From the NCBI RefSeq assembly GCF_013200955.2, contig NZ_CP053697.2:1984001-2048000 (forward strand): 64,000 nucleotides of DNA, in the 5' to 3' direction. The DNA comes from Pseudomonas campi. Lineage in GTDB: Bacteria > Pseudomonadota > Gammaproteobacteria > Pseudomonadales > Pseudomonadaceae. Below, piece by piece: positions 8,746 to 17,260 of this stretch (the stretch's first letter is position 1; every line of letters begins with the position of its first letter). Under the pieces are notes generated by a model. That model saw only the letters and a list, made by a program, of their open reading frames with translations, was not told the origin of the DNA and did not search any database. Both the position numbers and the translations under genes were made by a program.

Positions 8746-10968
8746 ATGAGCTTCGACGCCGATGAAGAAATCCTCCAGGACTTCCTGGTTGAGGCCGGCG
8801 AAATTCTTGAGTTGCTGTCCGAACAGCTGGTCGAGCTGGAAAGCCGACCGGATGATACGGATCTGCTCAATGCTATTTTCCGCGGTTTTCACACGGTCAA
8901 AGGGGGCGCAGGTTTCCTTCAGCTGAACGAGCTGGTGGAGTGCTGCCACATCGCGGAAAACGTCTTCGACATCCTGCGCAAGGGTGAGCGGCGAGTCACT
9001 GCCGAACTGATGGACGTGGTGCTGCAGGCTCTGGATGCGGTCAACGAGATGTTCAGCCAGGTGCGCGAGCGCACGACTGTCACTCCGGCTTCCCCCGAGT
9101 TGCTGGCAGCGCTGGCGCGCTTGGCTGACCCGCAAAGCGCGGATGAAGTCGCCGAGCCCGAAGCAGAACTGGAGCCCGAAGAGGCGCCAGTTGAGGTCGC
9201 TTCTGGTGACATCACCGATAGCGAGTTCGAGCAGTTGCTCGAAGCGATCAGTGAACCGGGTGAGCAGAGCGCGCCTCCCGTGGCAGCTTCCGGTGATGAA
9301 ATCACCGATGACGAATTCGAGTCATTGCTCGATCAGTTGCACGGCAAGGGCAAGTTCGCCGAGCCTGTCGTAGCTGCGCCGGCTGCCGTTGCGGCAGCTC
9401 CGACCAAGGCCGGTGACGAGATCACCGATGACGAATTCGAGGCGCTGCTTGACCAGCTGCACGGCAAGGGCAAGTTCGTAGCGGCTGAGGAAGAACCCGC
9501 TCCTGTTGTTTCCAAAGCGCCGGCTAGCGCAGCAGCGGGCGACGACATCACCGATGACGAATTCGAGGCACTACTCGATCAGCTGCACGGCAAAGGCAAG
9601 TTCGATGAAACGGCCGCGGTGCCGGCCGCCGCGCCTGTCGCGGCGGTGAAAGCCGCGCCGCCGGCCACACCTGTTGCCGCAAAGCCTGCTGCCGCCAAGC
9701 CAGTCGCCAAACCTGCGGCCAAGGCCGAACCGGTAAAAGCTGCCGCACCACCACCTTCGCCAGCCCCCGCAGCAGACAAAGCCCCGCCAGCCGCCAGTGA
9801 AGCCGAGACCACGGTGCGGGTGGATACCGCGCGCCTGGATGAGATCATGAACATGGTCGGTGAGCTGGTGCTGGTGCGTAACCGTCTGGTGCGCCTGGGC
9901 CTGAACAGCGGCGACGAGGCCATGTCCAAGGCCGTTTCCAACCTCGATGTGGTGACTGCGGATCTGCAGACTGCGGTCATGAAGACCCGTATGCAGCCGA
10001 TCAAGAAGGTCTTCGGCCGCTTCCCGCGCCTGGTTCGCGACCTGGCGCGCCAGCTCAAGAAAGAGATCAATCTGGAACTGATCGGTGAAGAAACCGATCT
10101 CGACAAAAACCTGGTCGAGGCCCTGGCCGATCCGCTGGTGCACTTGGTGCGCAACGCCGTCGACCATGGTATCGAGATGCCGGAAGAGCGCGAGAGTTCG
10201 GGCAAGGCGCGTGGTGGCCGAGTGGTGTTGTCGGCCGAGCAGGAAGGCGACCACATTCTGCTGTCGATCTCCGATGACGGCAAAGGCATGGATCCGGAGA
10301 TTCTCCGCGCCAAGGCCGTCGAAAAGGGCCTGATGGACAAGGATGCCGCGGATCGTCTGAGCGAAACCGAGTGCTTCAATCTGATCTTCGCCCCGGGCTT
10401 CTCGACCAAGACCGAGATTTCCGATGTGTCCGGCCGTGGCGTGGGCATGGACGTGGTGAAAACCAAGATTTCCCAGCTCAACGGCATCATCAACGTGCAC
10501 TCGGTCAAGGAGCAGGGCTCGAAGATCATCATCAAGGTGCCGCTGACCCTGGCGATCATGCCGACCCTGATGGTCATGCTTGGTAACCAGGCCTTTGCCT
10601 TCCCACTGGTCAACGTCAACGAGATTTTCCACCTCGACCTGTCGCGTACCAACGTGGTGGACGGTCAGGAAGTGGTGATCGTGCGCGACAAGGCCCTGCC
10701 GCTGTTCTATCTCAAGCGCTGGCTGGTGCGTGGCGCCAGCTACGAAGAGCAGCGTGAAGGTCATGTGGTGATACTTACGGTTGGCAGCCAGCGCATCGGC
10801 TTCGTGGTCGACCAGTTGGTCGGTCAGGAGGAAGTGGTGATCAAGCCACTGGGCAAGATGCTGCAGGGCACTCCTGGCATGTCCGGCGCGACTATTACCG
10901 GCGACGGGCGCATTGCCCTGATCCTCGACGTACCGAGTATGCTCAAGCGCTACGCGCGTCGTCTCTGA
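8746..10968 (+). CDS. cheA: CheA, chemotaxis histidine kinase
   Basis: 740 residues. P1 (Hpt) has the phosphorylated His49 in FRGFHTVKGGAG. Residues about 130-360 are an acidic then Ala/Pro-rich linker holding a short repeated peptide in four copies (155-165 partial, 183-204, 223-244, 265-286). Dimerisation P3 begins near TVRVDTARLDEIMNMVGEL. The P4 ATPase shows HLVRNAVDHGIE (N box), ISDDGKGMD (G1) and GRGVGMDVV (G2). The CheW-like P5 domain ends the protein. CheA phosphorylates CheY and CheB under receptor control. No globular enteric-type P2 domain is evident; the repeats occupy its place. Confidence 0.97.
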   Translation: MSFDADEEILQDFLVEAGEILELLSEQLVELESRPDDTDLLNAIFRGFHTVKGGAGFLQLNELVECCHIAENVFDILRKGERRVTAELMDVVLQALDAVNEMFSQVRERTTVTPASPELLAALARLADPQSADEVAEPEAELEPEEAPVEVASGDITDSEFEQLLEAISEPGEQSAPPVAASGDEITDDEFESLLDQLHGKGKFAEPVVAAPAAVAAAPTKAGDEITDDEFEALLDQLHGKGKFVAAEEEPAPVVSKAPASAAAGDDITDDEFEALLDQLHGKGKFDETAAVPAAAPVAAVKAAPPATPVAAKPAAAKPVAKPAAKAEPVKAAAPPPSPAPAADKAPPAASEAETTVRVDTARLDEIMNMVGELVLVRNRLVRLGLNSGDEAMSKAVSNLDVVTADLQTAVMKTRMQPIKKVFGRFPRLVRDLARQLKKEINLELIGEETDLDKNLVEALADPLVHLVRNAVDHGIEMPEERESSGKARGGRVVLSAEQEGDHILLSISDDGKGMDPEILRAKAVEKGLMDKDAADRLSETECFNLIFAPGFSTKTEISDVSGRGVGMDVVKTKISQLNGIINVHSVKEQGSKIIIKVPLTLAIMPTLMVMLGNQAFAFPLVNVNEIFHLDLSRTNVVDGQEVVIVRDKALPLFYLKRWLVRGASYEEQREGHVVILTVGSQRIGFVVDQLVGQEEVVIKPLGKMLQGTPGMSGATITGDGRIALILDVPSMLKRYARRL
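9208..9603 (+). repeat. Intragenic repeats in the cheA linker
   Basis: Three near-identical copies encode ITDDEFEALLDQLHGKGKF (codons 186-204, 226-244 and 268-286), with one S-for-A difference in the first. A shorter diverged copy is DITDSEFEQLL (155-165). The spacing is 120 and 126 bases. The DNA of the first seven codons (ATC through GAG) is identical in the three full copies, so the duplication is either recent or under strong selection. Confidence 0.9.
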
Positions 10969-11008
10969 TTGATTGCGGCCTGGCATCGCCAGTCGCTCAG
11001 GAGTGTTT

Positions 11009-12133
11009 ATGGCTGTCAAGGTCCTGGTGGTGGACGATTCCGGCTTCTTCCGTCGCCGGGTATCGGAAATTCTCTCCGCCGACCCGAATATCCAGGTGGT
11101 CGGTACCGCGACCAATGGCCGCGAGGCGATCGATCAGGCGCTGGCATTGAAGCCGGACGTGATCACCATGGACTACGAGATGCCGATGATGGACGGCATC
11201 ACGGCGGTACGAAACATCATGCAGCGCTGTCCGACGCCCGTATTGATGTTCTCCTCGCTGACCCACGAAGGCGCCCGGGTCACCCTGGATGCGCTGGATG
11301 CCGGCGCGGTGGATTTTCTGCCGAAGAACTTCGAAGACATCTCGCGTAACCCGGAGAAGGTCAAGGCGCTGCTGTGCGAGAAGGTTCATTCGATTGCCCG
11401 CAGTAACCGCCGTAATAGCGGCTACAGTTCGGCGCCCGTAGCGGCACCGGTTACGCCTGCCGCGACAGCCCGCAGTGCTGCACCCGCAGCGGCTCCGGCT
11501 GCACGGGCGGCGACTGCACACGCCGGCGCCACGGCATCTGCCGGGGGGAACTCGCCTGCCCCAAAGCGTAAGTCCTACAAGCTCGTGGCTATCGGTACGT
11601 CTACCGGTGGCCCGGTGGCCCTGCAGCGGGTGTTGACTCAGCTGCCGGCTAATTTCCCGTCGCCCATTGTGCTGATCCAGCACATGCCGGCTGCTTTCAC
11701 CAAGGCATTCGCCGAACGGCTGGACAAGCTGTGCCGGATTTCCGTCAAGGAAGCCGAGGATGGCGACGTGCTGCGCCCCGGTCTCGCCCTGCTGGCGCCC
11801 GGTGGCAAGCAGATGATGGTTGATCCGCGTGGCACTGTGCGCATTCTGCCGGGCGATGAGCGTCTGAACTACAAACCCTGTGTCGACATCACTTTCGGCT
11901 CGGCCGCCAAGTCGTATAACGACAAGGTGTTGGCCGTGGTCCTCACCGGCATGGGCGCCGATGGCCGCGAAGGGGCACGTCTGCTCAAGCAGAGCGGCAG
12001 CCAGGTGTGGGCGCAGGACGAGGCCAGCTGTGTGATCTATGGCATGCCGATGGCCATCGTCAAAGCAGACCTCGCGGATGCGATCTACTCGCTCGAAGAT
12101 ATTGGCCGTCATCTGGCCGAGGCCTGCATCTGA
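11009..12133 (+). CDS. cheB: CheB, chemoreceptor methylesterase/deamidase response regulator
   Basis: 374 residues from ATG after TCAGGAG; the frame is open upstream but the receiver begins at [10 protein letters not shown]. The receiver has phosphoacceptor Asp55 (ITMDYEMP). An Ala/Pro-rich linker (about 140-185) leads to the methylesterase domain with the catalytic triad Ser198 (IGTSTGG), His225 (IQHMP) and Asp318 (GMGADGREG). CheB removes methyl groups from chemoreceptors for adaptation. Its stop overlaps the motC start (TGATG). Confidence 0.97.
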   Translation: MAVKVLVVDDSGFFRRRVSEILSADPNIQVVGTATNGREAIDQALALKPDVITMDYEMPMMDGITAVRNIMQRCPTPVLMFSSLTHEGARVTLDALDAGAVDFLPKNFEDISRNPEKVKALLCEKVHSIARSNRRNSGYSSAPVAAPVTPAATARSAAPAAAPAARAATAHAGATASAGGNSPAPKRKSYKLVAIGTSTGGPVALQRVLTQLPANFPSPIVLIQHMPAAFTKAFAERLDKLCRISVKEAEDGDVLRPGLALLAPGGKQMMVDPRGTVRILPGDERLNYKPCVDITFGSAAKSYNDKVLAVVLTGMGADGREGARLLKQSGSQVWAQDEASCVIYGMPMAIVKADLADAIYSLEDIGRHLAEACI

Positions 12134-12873
12134 TGGATGTACTGAGTCTTGTTGGGATCATCCTGGCATTTGTCGCCATTATCGGTGGCAACTACCTGGA
12201 GGGTGGTCATCTAGGGGCTCTGCTGAATGGTCCCGCCGCGCTGATCGTGATTGGTGGCACCCTGGGCGCGGCGTTTCTGCAGGCGCCGGTCAGTGTGTTC
12301 AAGCGCGCGCTGGTCATCCTGCGCTGGATTCTCTTTCCCCCGCGGATCGATCTGGCCGGGGGTATCGCCAAGGTCGTCGGCTGGAGCATGACCGCGCGCA
12401 AGGAAGGGTTGCTCGGACTGGAGCCGATTGCCGACACCGAGACCGATCCTTATGCGCGCAAGGGCCTGCAGTTGCTGGTCGATGGCGCCGAGCCCGAAGC
12501 CATTCGCAGTATTCTCGAGGTCGATCTGTATACCCAGGAAGGCCGCGATATCCAGGCTGCCAAGGTCTACGAAAGCATGGGCGGGTATGCGCCGACCATT
12601 GGCATCATTGGGGCGGTGATGGGCCTGATCCATGTGATGGGCAACCTGGCTGACCCGAGCAAACTGGGTAGCGGTATCGCTGTTGCTTTCGTGGCCACTA
12701 TCTATGGCGTGGCTTTCGCCAACCTGCTGCTGTTGCCGGTGGGCAACAAGCTCAAGGCCATTGCCGGCCGGCAGTCGTGTTATCGCGAAATGCTGCTGGA
12801 AGGCATTCTGTCCATTGCCGAGGGTGAGAATCCGCGCTCCATCGAGCTGAAGCTGCAAGGCTTCATGGACTGA
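12133..12873 (+). CDS. motC: MotC, MotA-type flagellar stator subunit
   Basis: 246 residues, with four predicted membrane segments and a large cytoplasmic loop between the second and third. GGYAPTIGIIGAVMGLIHVMG near residues 152-172 is the conserved MotA/TolQ-type segment, including the stator proline. The start overlaps the cheB stop. Pseudomonas has two stators, MotAB and MotCD; the MotCD pair lies in the chemotaxis cluster and supports swarming and motility in viscous media. Confidence 0.95.
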   Translation: MDVLSLVGIILAFVAIIGGNYLEGGHLGALLNGPAALIVIGGTLGAAFLQAPVSVFKRALVILRWILFPPRIDLAGGIAKVVGWSMTARKEGLLGLEPIADTETDPYARKGLQLLVDGAEPEAIRSILEVDLYTQEGRDIQAAKVYESMGGYAPTIGIIGAVMGLIHVMGNLADPSKLGSGIAVAFVATIYGVAFANLLLLPVGNKLKAIAGRQSCYREMLLEGILSIAEGENPRSIELKLQGFMD

Positions 12874-12891
12874 CAGGGGCAGGGGACCGAC

Positions 12892-13770
12892 ATGGCCCGG
12901 CGACGCAACCACGAAGAACATGAGAATCACGAACGCTGGCTGGTGTCCTACGCGGACTTCATCACCCTGCTGTTCGCCTTCTTTGTGGTGATGTACTCGA
13001 TTTCTTCGATCAACGAAGGCAAGTACAAGGTGCTTTCGCAGAGCCTGGTCGGGGTGTTCAGTGAGCCGGAGCGGGCGATCAAGCCGATTCCCATCGGCGA
13101 GGAGAAACCGCGCACCACTGAACCCGATCGCTCGATGATCGAGGACAACCCGAACAGTTCATCGCCGCAGGCGAAAGATCCGCTGCAAGAGATCGCCAGC
13201 AGCGTGCGGGATGCATTCGGTGACCTGGTCAATGCCGAGCAGCTGACCGTGCGTGGCAATGAGTTGTGGATCGAGATCGAGCTGAATTCCAGCCTGCTGT
13301 TCCCCAGCGGCGATGCGGTGCCGAACGAGTTGGCCTTCACCCTGATCGACAAGGTGGCGAAGATCCTCGCGCCTTACGAGAACCCGATCCACGTCGAAGG
13401 CTTTACCGATAATCTGCCGATCAGTACGGCTGAGTACCCCAGCAACTGGGAACTGTCGACAGCGCGTGCGGCCAGCATCGTGCGCATGCTGGCGATGGAT
13501 GGGGTTGATCCGGGGCGGCTGGCTGCGGTGGGTTATGGTGAGTTCCAGCCGGTGGCGGACAACGCCACCGCGGAGGGGCGCGCGCGTAACCGCCGCGTGG
13601 TGCTGGTGATCTCGCGTAATCTGGAGGTAAGGCGCAGTATCAGTGGAACAGGCAGTGCCAATGCCAAGCCCGATGCGGCGCTGCAACGGGCTGGCACGCA
13701 ACCTGCACCGGTGACCCCGGTAGCGGTCCCTGCTGGGGATTCCGCCAATATTCCGACGCCTGCGCCATGA
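12892..13770 (+). CDS. motD: MotD, MotB-type flagellar stator subunit
   Basis: 292 residues. A single N-terminal membrane helix follows WLVSYADFITLLFAFF, where Asp22 is the proton-carrying residue of MotB proteins. The C-terminal OmpA-like peptidoglycan-binding domain (about 140-250) includes HVEGFTDNLP, NWELSTARA and GRARNRRVVLV. The last 40 residues are low-complexity. With MotC it forms the ion channel that anchors to the wall and drives rotor torque. Confidence 0.95.
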   Translation: MARRRNHEEHENHERWLVSYADFITLLFAFFVVMYSISSINEGKYKVLSQSLVGVFSEPERAIKPIPIGEEKPRTTEPDRSMIEDNPNSSSPQAKDPLQEIASSVRDAFGDLVNAEQLTVRGNELWIEIELNSSLLFPSGDAVPNELAFTLIDKVAKILAPYENPIHVEGFTDNLPISTAEYPSNWELSTARAASIVRMLAMDGVDPGRLAAVGYGEFQPVADNATAEGRARNRRVVLVISRNLEVRRSISGTGSANAKPDAALQRAGTQPAPVTPVAVPAGDSANIPTPAP

Positions 13771-13822
13771 GGCGACAATCAGTTCTCGGTAAGGTAATGG
13801 CCGTGCCGGGAGGACGATGAAG

Positions 13823-14611
13823 ATGAAAGTCTGGGCAGTAGCCAATCAAAAAGGTGGGGTCGGCAAGACCACCACATCCATCGCTCTGGCCGGCCTGCTG
13901 GCCGACGCCGGCAAGCGCGTGGTGATAGTCGACCTCGATCCGCATGGTTCGATGACCAGCTATTTCGGGCACGATCCGGACAGTCTGGAGCACAGCTGTT
14001 TCGACCTGTTCCAGCACCAGGGGGTTGTGCCTGAAGGCTTGCCGGCGCGCCTATTGCTGCCGACCAGCAACGAACGTATTTCACTGCTGCCCTCCAGCAC
14101 GGCGCTGGCCACGCTTGAGCGGCAATCGCCGGGGCAGAGTGGTCTGGGGCTGGTTATTGCCAAGAGCCTGGCGCAGCTATGGAACCAGTTTGACCACGCG
14201 ATCATCGACAGCCCGCCGTTGCTCGGCGTGCTGATGGTCAACGCGCTGGCAGCCAGCCAGCAGTTGGTGATTCCGGTACAGACCGAATTCCTCGCGGTGA
14301 AAGGCCTGGAGCGCATGGTCAGTACCCTGGCCATGATCAATCGCTCGCGCAAGCAGGCGTTGCCCTACACCATCGTGCCGACCCTGTTCGACCGCCGCAC
14401 TCAGGCGTCGTTGAATACCCTGCGCGTGCTGCGCAATTCCTATCCGGAGCATCTGTGGCAGGCTTACGTGCCGGTTGATACGCGCTTGCGCGACGCTAGC
14501 CGTGCCGGGCAGACCCCTTCGCAGTTCGATGCCAACAGCCGTGGCGTGATTGCCTACCGTGCCTTGCTCAAGCATCTGCTGGCGGCATCGCCAGCAACCC
14601 AGGTAGCCTGA
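13823..14611 (+). CDS. parC: ParC-type ParA/MinD ATPase positioning chemotaxis arrays
   Basis: 262 residues from the second in-frame ATG (13823): GGGAGGA lies 8 bases before it, but only 2 bases before the ATG at 13817. Walker A is QKGGVGKTTT with Lys10 and Lys15, then VDLDPHGS and the IDSPPLLGVL switch region. In Vibrio and Pseudomonas a ParA-like protein encoded in the che cluster recruits chemosensory arrays to the flagellated pole together with ParP. It is unrelated in function to topoisomerase IV ParC. The symbol rests on this context. Confidence 0.85.
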   Translation: MKVWAVANQKGGVGKTTTSIALAGLLADAGKRVVIVDLDPHGSMTSYFGHDPDSLEHSCFDLFQHQGVVPEGLPARLLLPTSNERISLLPSSTALATLERQSPGQSGLGLVIAKSLAQLWNQFDHAIIDSPPLLGVLMVNALAASQQLVIPVQTEFLAVKGLERMVSTLAMINRSRKQALPYTIVPTLFDRRTQASLNTLRVLRNSYPEHLWQAYVPVDTRLRDASRAGQTPSQFDANSRGVIAYRALLKHLLAASPATQVA

Positions 14612-14639
14612 AATGCTGGCCTATGCTGAGGGTATCGGT

Positions 14640-14666
14640 TCAAGTCATGCAGTAGGCCGGCCGATA
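14640..14666 (+). promoter_or_regulatory. Sigma-28 (FliA) promoter for parP
   Basis: TCAAG (14640-14644), 15 bases, then GCCGATA (14660-14666), matching the Pseudomonas FliA -35/-10 pattern, 32 bases before the parP start. The chemoreceptor gene has the same layout at 35256. It implies a late-class internal promoter for parP and probably cheW. Confidence 0.75.
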
Positions 14667-14698
14667 GGTTGTAGAACCCTTTTTTGTGGAAGTCCGTT

Positions 14699-15535
14699 AT
14701 GAGTCGTACTGTTGCCACCGCCACCCGACCTCAGCAGGCCTTGCAATCCTATCTGGATGCCTTGCTGCAGGAAGCGGCTGCCGAGCTGGAGCAGAGCATC
14801 ACTCTGGACGAATTCGAAGCGGCCGTTATCGAGGAGCAGGTGCGTGATGCGCGCCTGACGCCGCATCCGGTGCTTGCCGCTCCTGTCGAGCGGCCGCTGG
14901 CGCTAGCCGAAGCGCGTCCCCTGGTTTTGCCCACCATCGAGTTGCCGCCTGCCGTCAACGTGCCGGTAATTGAACCCGTCGCGCCGGTGATAGAGGCGCG
15001 GGTCGAGCAGCAGGAGCCGCAACTTCCGGTCGAGCCGGCCAAGTTCAGCGTCGATGGCCGACCGAGCTGGGCCGAGGAGCCCTTCGAATGCTTGTTGTTC
15101 GATGTCGCCGGCCTCACTCTGGCGGTGCCGCTGGTGTGCTTGGGCACCATCTACCCGCTGGCCAATGCCGAGCTGACCCCCTTGTTCGGTCAGCCCGACT
15201 GGTTTCTCGGCATATTGCCCAGCCAGGCCGGCAACCTGAAGGTGCTGGATACGGCGCGCTGGGTGATGCCCGAACGTTACCGTGACGACTTTCGCGATGG
15301 CCTGCAGTACGTGATTTCGGTCGAGGGCTACGAGTGGGGGCTGGCGGTGCATCAGGTCAGTCGCTCCATCCGCCTGGTGCCGGATGAGGTCAAGTGGCGC
15401 AGTCAGCGTAGCCAGCGGCCCTGGTTGGCCGGCACGGTGATCGAACACATGTGCGCGCTGCTGGATGTGTCTGTCCTGGCCGAGTTGATCGCCAGTGGTG
15501 CGACGCGCAAGCAGGCATCCGCCAAGCGCCATTAA
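14699..15535 (+). CDS. parP: ParP, CheW-domain array-localisation protein
   Basis: 278 residues from ATG after GGAAG; a TTG-started extension upstream has no ribosome site. Residues 1-125 are a Pro/Val/Glu-rich N-terminal segment, and residues about 135-270 form a CheW-like domain (FECLLFDVAGLTLAVPLVCLG ... WLAGTVIEHMCALLDV). In Vibrio, ParP links ParC to CheA/receptor arrays through its C-terminal CheW-like domain. Its place between the ParA-like gene and cheW is the expected one. The gene has its own sigma-28 promoter. Confidence 0.85.
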   Translation: MSRTVATATRPQQALQSYLDALLQEAAAELEQSITLDEFEAAVIEEQVRDARLTPHPVLAAPVERPLALAEARPLVLPTIELPPAVNVPVIEPVAPVIEARVEQQEPQLPVEPAKFSVDGRPSWAEEPFECLLFDVAGLTLAVPLVCLGTIYPLANAELTPLFGQPDWFLGILPSQAGNLKVLDTARWVMPERYRDDFRDGLQYVISVEGYEWGLAVHQVSRSIRLVPDEVKWRSQRSQRPWLAGTVIEHMCALLDVSVLAELIASGATRKQASAKRH

Positions 15536-15543
15536 TTTGCTCG

Positions 15544-15562
15544 GCCCCGCCTGGCGCGGGGC
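15544..15562 (+). terminator. GC-rich hairpin after parP
   Basis: GCCCCGC (15544-15550) pairs with GCGGGGC (15556-15562) around a 5-base loop, 9 bases after the parP stop. It is followed by TCTATAGT rather than a T-run, so termination would be partial; cheW lies 84 bases downstream. Confidence 0.45.
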
Positions 15563-15567
15563 TCTAT

Positions 15568-15595
15568 AGTAATGACAGCGACAGTAATGACAGCG
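15568..15595 (+). repeat. Short tandem repeat upstream of cheW
   Basis: AGTAATGACAGCG occurs twice with a 15-base period (15568-15580 and 15583-15595) in the parP-cheW gap. It could be a binding site pair or slippage; no function can be assigned. Confidence 0.6.
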
Positions 15596-15645
15596 GGGTG
15601 CACCCGCGTATGCCGCCCAACGTGGTTTTAGACGAGGCTAGGGAA

Positions 15646-16125
15646 ATGAAGAAAACGTCTGCGCAAGGTACTGAAGATCCCATTCTGCAGTGGGTAACCT
15701 TCCGCCTGGATAACGAGACCTACGGCATCAACGTGATGCAGGTCCAGGAAGTGTTGCGCTACACCGAAATCGCCCCGGTGCCGGGTGCTCCTGCCTATGT
15801 GCTGGGCATCATCAACCTGCGTGGCAATGTGGTGACGGTTATCGACACCCGCCAGCGCTTTGGCCTCGACTCGGCGGAAGTTACCGATAACACCCGCATC
15901 GTGATCATCGAGGCGGACAAACAAGTGGTCGGCATCCTCGTCGACAGCGTGGCGGAAGTGGTCTATCTGCGTCAGTCCGAGGTGGAAACCGCGCCGAACG
16001 TGGGCAACGACGAGTCCGCCAAGTTCATCCAGGGCGTCTGCAACAAGAACGGCGAGCTGCTGATCCTGGTCGAACTGGACAAGATGATGTCCGAAGAAGA
16101 ATGGTCCGAGTTGGAGAGCTTCTGA
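15646..16125 (+). CDS. cheW: CheW, chemotaxis coupling protein
   Basis: 159 residues from ATG after AGGGAA; the frame is open far upstream but the CheW fold begins at QWVTFRLDNETYGINVMQVQEVL. The domain is complete, with APAYVLGIINLRGNVVTVIDTRQRFGL, VVGILVDSVAEVV and ELLILVELDKMM. CheW bridges receptors and CheA in the array. A DUF2802 gene follows after 3 bases. Confidence 0.97.
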   Translation: MKKTSAQGTEDPILQWVTFRLDNETYGINVMQVQEVLRYTEIAPVPGAPAYVLGIINLRGNVVTVIDTRQRFGLDSAEVTDNTRIVIIEADKQVVGILVDSVAEVVYLRQSEVETAPNVGNDESAKFIQGVCNKNGELLILVELDKMMSEEEWSELESF

Positions 16126-16128
16126 TCC

Positions 16129-16533
16129 ATGCTGGAGATCGCGGTGGCCGTGCTTGGCCTGTTCTGTGTACTGCTCGCAGGCACCTGCTTCTGGCTGGTG
16201 ATGACCCTGCGCCAGCAGGCACAGCTGCAGAGTGAGCGCGACACCGTGCGTGACCAGCGCCTGCGCGAACTGAGCCGGCGCCTGGATACCTACCTGACCG
16301 GCAGTATTCGCATGGGCGAAGAGCTGCATGAACTGCGTCGGGTGGTGGCGCCGCTGCCGGACAAGCTCAACCAGATGGAGCAGCGCGATCCTTCCAGTCT
16401 GTCCTTCACCCAGGCTGCGCGCCTGGCTGGCATGGGCGCCAGCGTCGATGACCTGACCCATTCCTGTGGCCTGACCAAGGCCGAAGCCGAGCTGGTCAGC
16501 AAGCTGCAGCTGGCGCAGAAACAGCGCTCCTGA
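16129..16533 (+). CDS. DUF2802 membrane-anchored protein of the che cluster
   Basis: 134 residues. One N-terminal membrane helix (about 3-24, AVAVLGLFCVLLAGTCFWLVM) is followed by a charged coiled-coil stretch (25-90). A conserved C-terminal segment AARLAGMGASVDDLTHSCGLTKAEAELVSKL resembles a small helix-turn-helix-like fold. The same kind of gene follows cheW in other pseudomonads. The function is not known to me; context suggests motility or chemotaxis. It is the last gene of the che operon, followed by an inverted-repeat element. Confidence 0.8.
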   Translation: MLEIAVAVLGLFCVLLAGTCFWLVMTLRQQAQLQSERDTVRDQRLRELSRRLDTYLTGSIRMGEELHELRRVVAPLPDKLNQMEQRDPSSLSFTQAARLAGMGASVDDLTHSCGLTKAEAELVSKLQLAQKQRS

Positions 16534-16537
16534 ATTC

Positions 16538-16710
16538 TTAGAACCTGTCTACGATCTCCTGGCTGTCGGCCATCCTGCGTTAAAAATGGCCTCGGAATGC
16601 TCATTTACAACTCGTAAACTCCGCTTCCTCGGCGTTTTGACCAGCCGGAGGCTGTTACTGACGTAGCGCCTTGTCTGGCTCTAATCCAGAAGATCGTAAA
16701 CAGGTTCTTA
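16538..16710. mobile_element. MITE-like element with 25-bp terminal inverted repeats
   Basis: The ends 16538-16562 and 16686-16710 are inverted copies over 25 bp with 3 mismatches (core AGAACCTGT..ACGATCT). The 173-bp interior has no ORF and contains a second imperfect palindrome with the core ATGCTCATTTAC / GTAAACTCCGC. Related cores appear at 39875 and, degenerate, at 44455. The structure fits a non-autonomous miniature element or a structured intergenic repeat. I cannot name the family. Confidence 0.65.
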
Positions 16711-16819
16711 CTCCCTCCTGCTCTTAGCCCTTCGCTAGCTTGCGCGAATGGTTCCAAGCCGCCGATGACCGTCCACCTAAGCTGAAACTCAGGGTCTTGC
16801 CTTCCCGTGGAGGTCTGCC

Positions 16820-17260
16820 ATGCGTTGCAGTCTGCTGTTGTTATGCCTGTTGCTGGTCTGGCGCGTGGAAGCCGCCGAGGCGCCGCTGGAGGTCAAGGGC
16901 GCGACCACGGTGAATGCCATCCAGGCTCGCCAGCTGTATGAATTCGGTGTGCTGTTCATCGATGTGCGCCCCGCGCGCGAGTGGGCGTGGGGGCATGTAC
17001 ACGGCGCCTTGCATCTGGACCTGCATGGCCGTTTTGCCGATCTGGCCGAGCCGACCTGGCCGCGCAGCATGCCGATCGTGCTGTATTGCGACAGTGAGGT
17101 CTGCCCGCACAGCGCGGAAGCGGCACAGCGCGCCGTAGGTTGGGGCTTCCAGCAGGTGTATTACTTCCGCTCCGGCTATTTCGCCTGGCAACTGCTGGAC
17201 TTTCCGCTGGGCAAAGGCAGTGAGAACGAGATGTTCGCGTTTATTCTTGAGGGGCGCTGA
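16820..17260 (+). CDS. Exported single-domain rhodanese
   Basis: 146 residues with an N-terminal signal sequence (LLLLCLLLVWRVEAAEA, cleavage near residue 20). One rhodanese domain follows: FIDVRPAREWAWGHVHGALHLDL and the active loop YCDSEVCPHS with candidate catalytic Cys90 and a second Cys95. It is predicted periplasmic, moving sulfane sulfur or acting as a thiol relay. Upstream are the MITE-like element and about 110 bases without a recognised promoter. It ends convergently with the FlhB-like gene, overlapping it by 20 bases. Substrate unknown. Confidence 0.8.
   Translation: MRCSLLLLCLLLVWRVEAAEAPLEVKGATTVNAIQARQLYEFGVLFIDVRPAREWAWGHVHGALHLDLHGRFADLAEPTWPRSMPIVLYCDSEVCPHSAEAAQRAVGWGFQQVYYFRSGYFAWQLLDFPLGKGSENEMFAFILEGR

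Noticed and set aside
9571-11115. Long antisense open frames (about 510 codons) opposite cheA, and similar ones opposite flhA, flhF and ccoN1
   Set aside because: Their residue composition (His/Arg/Gln-rich) and lack of ribosome sites are what high-GC codon bias produces on the opposite strand; the sense genes are unambiguous.
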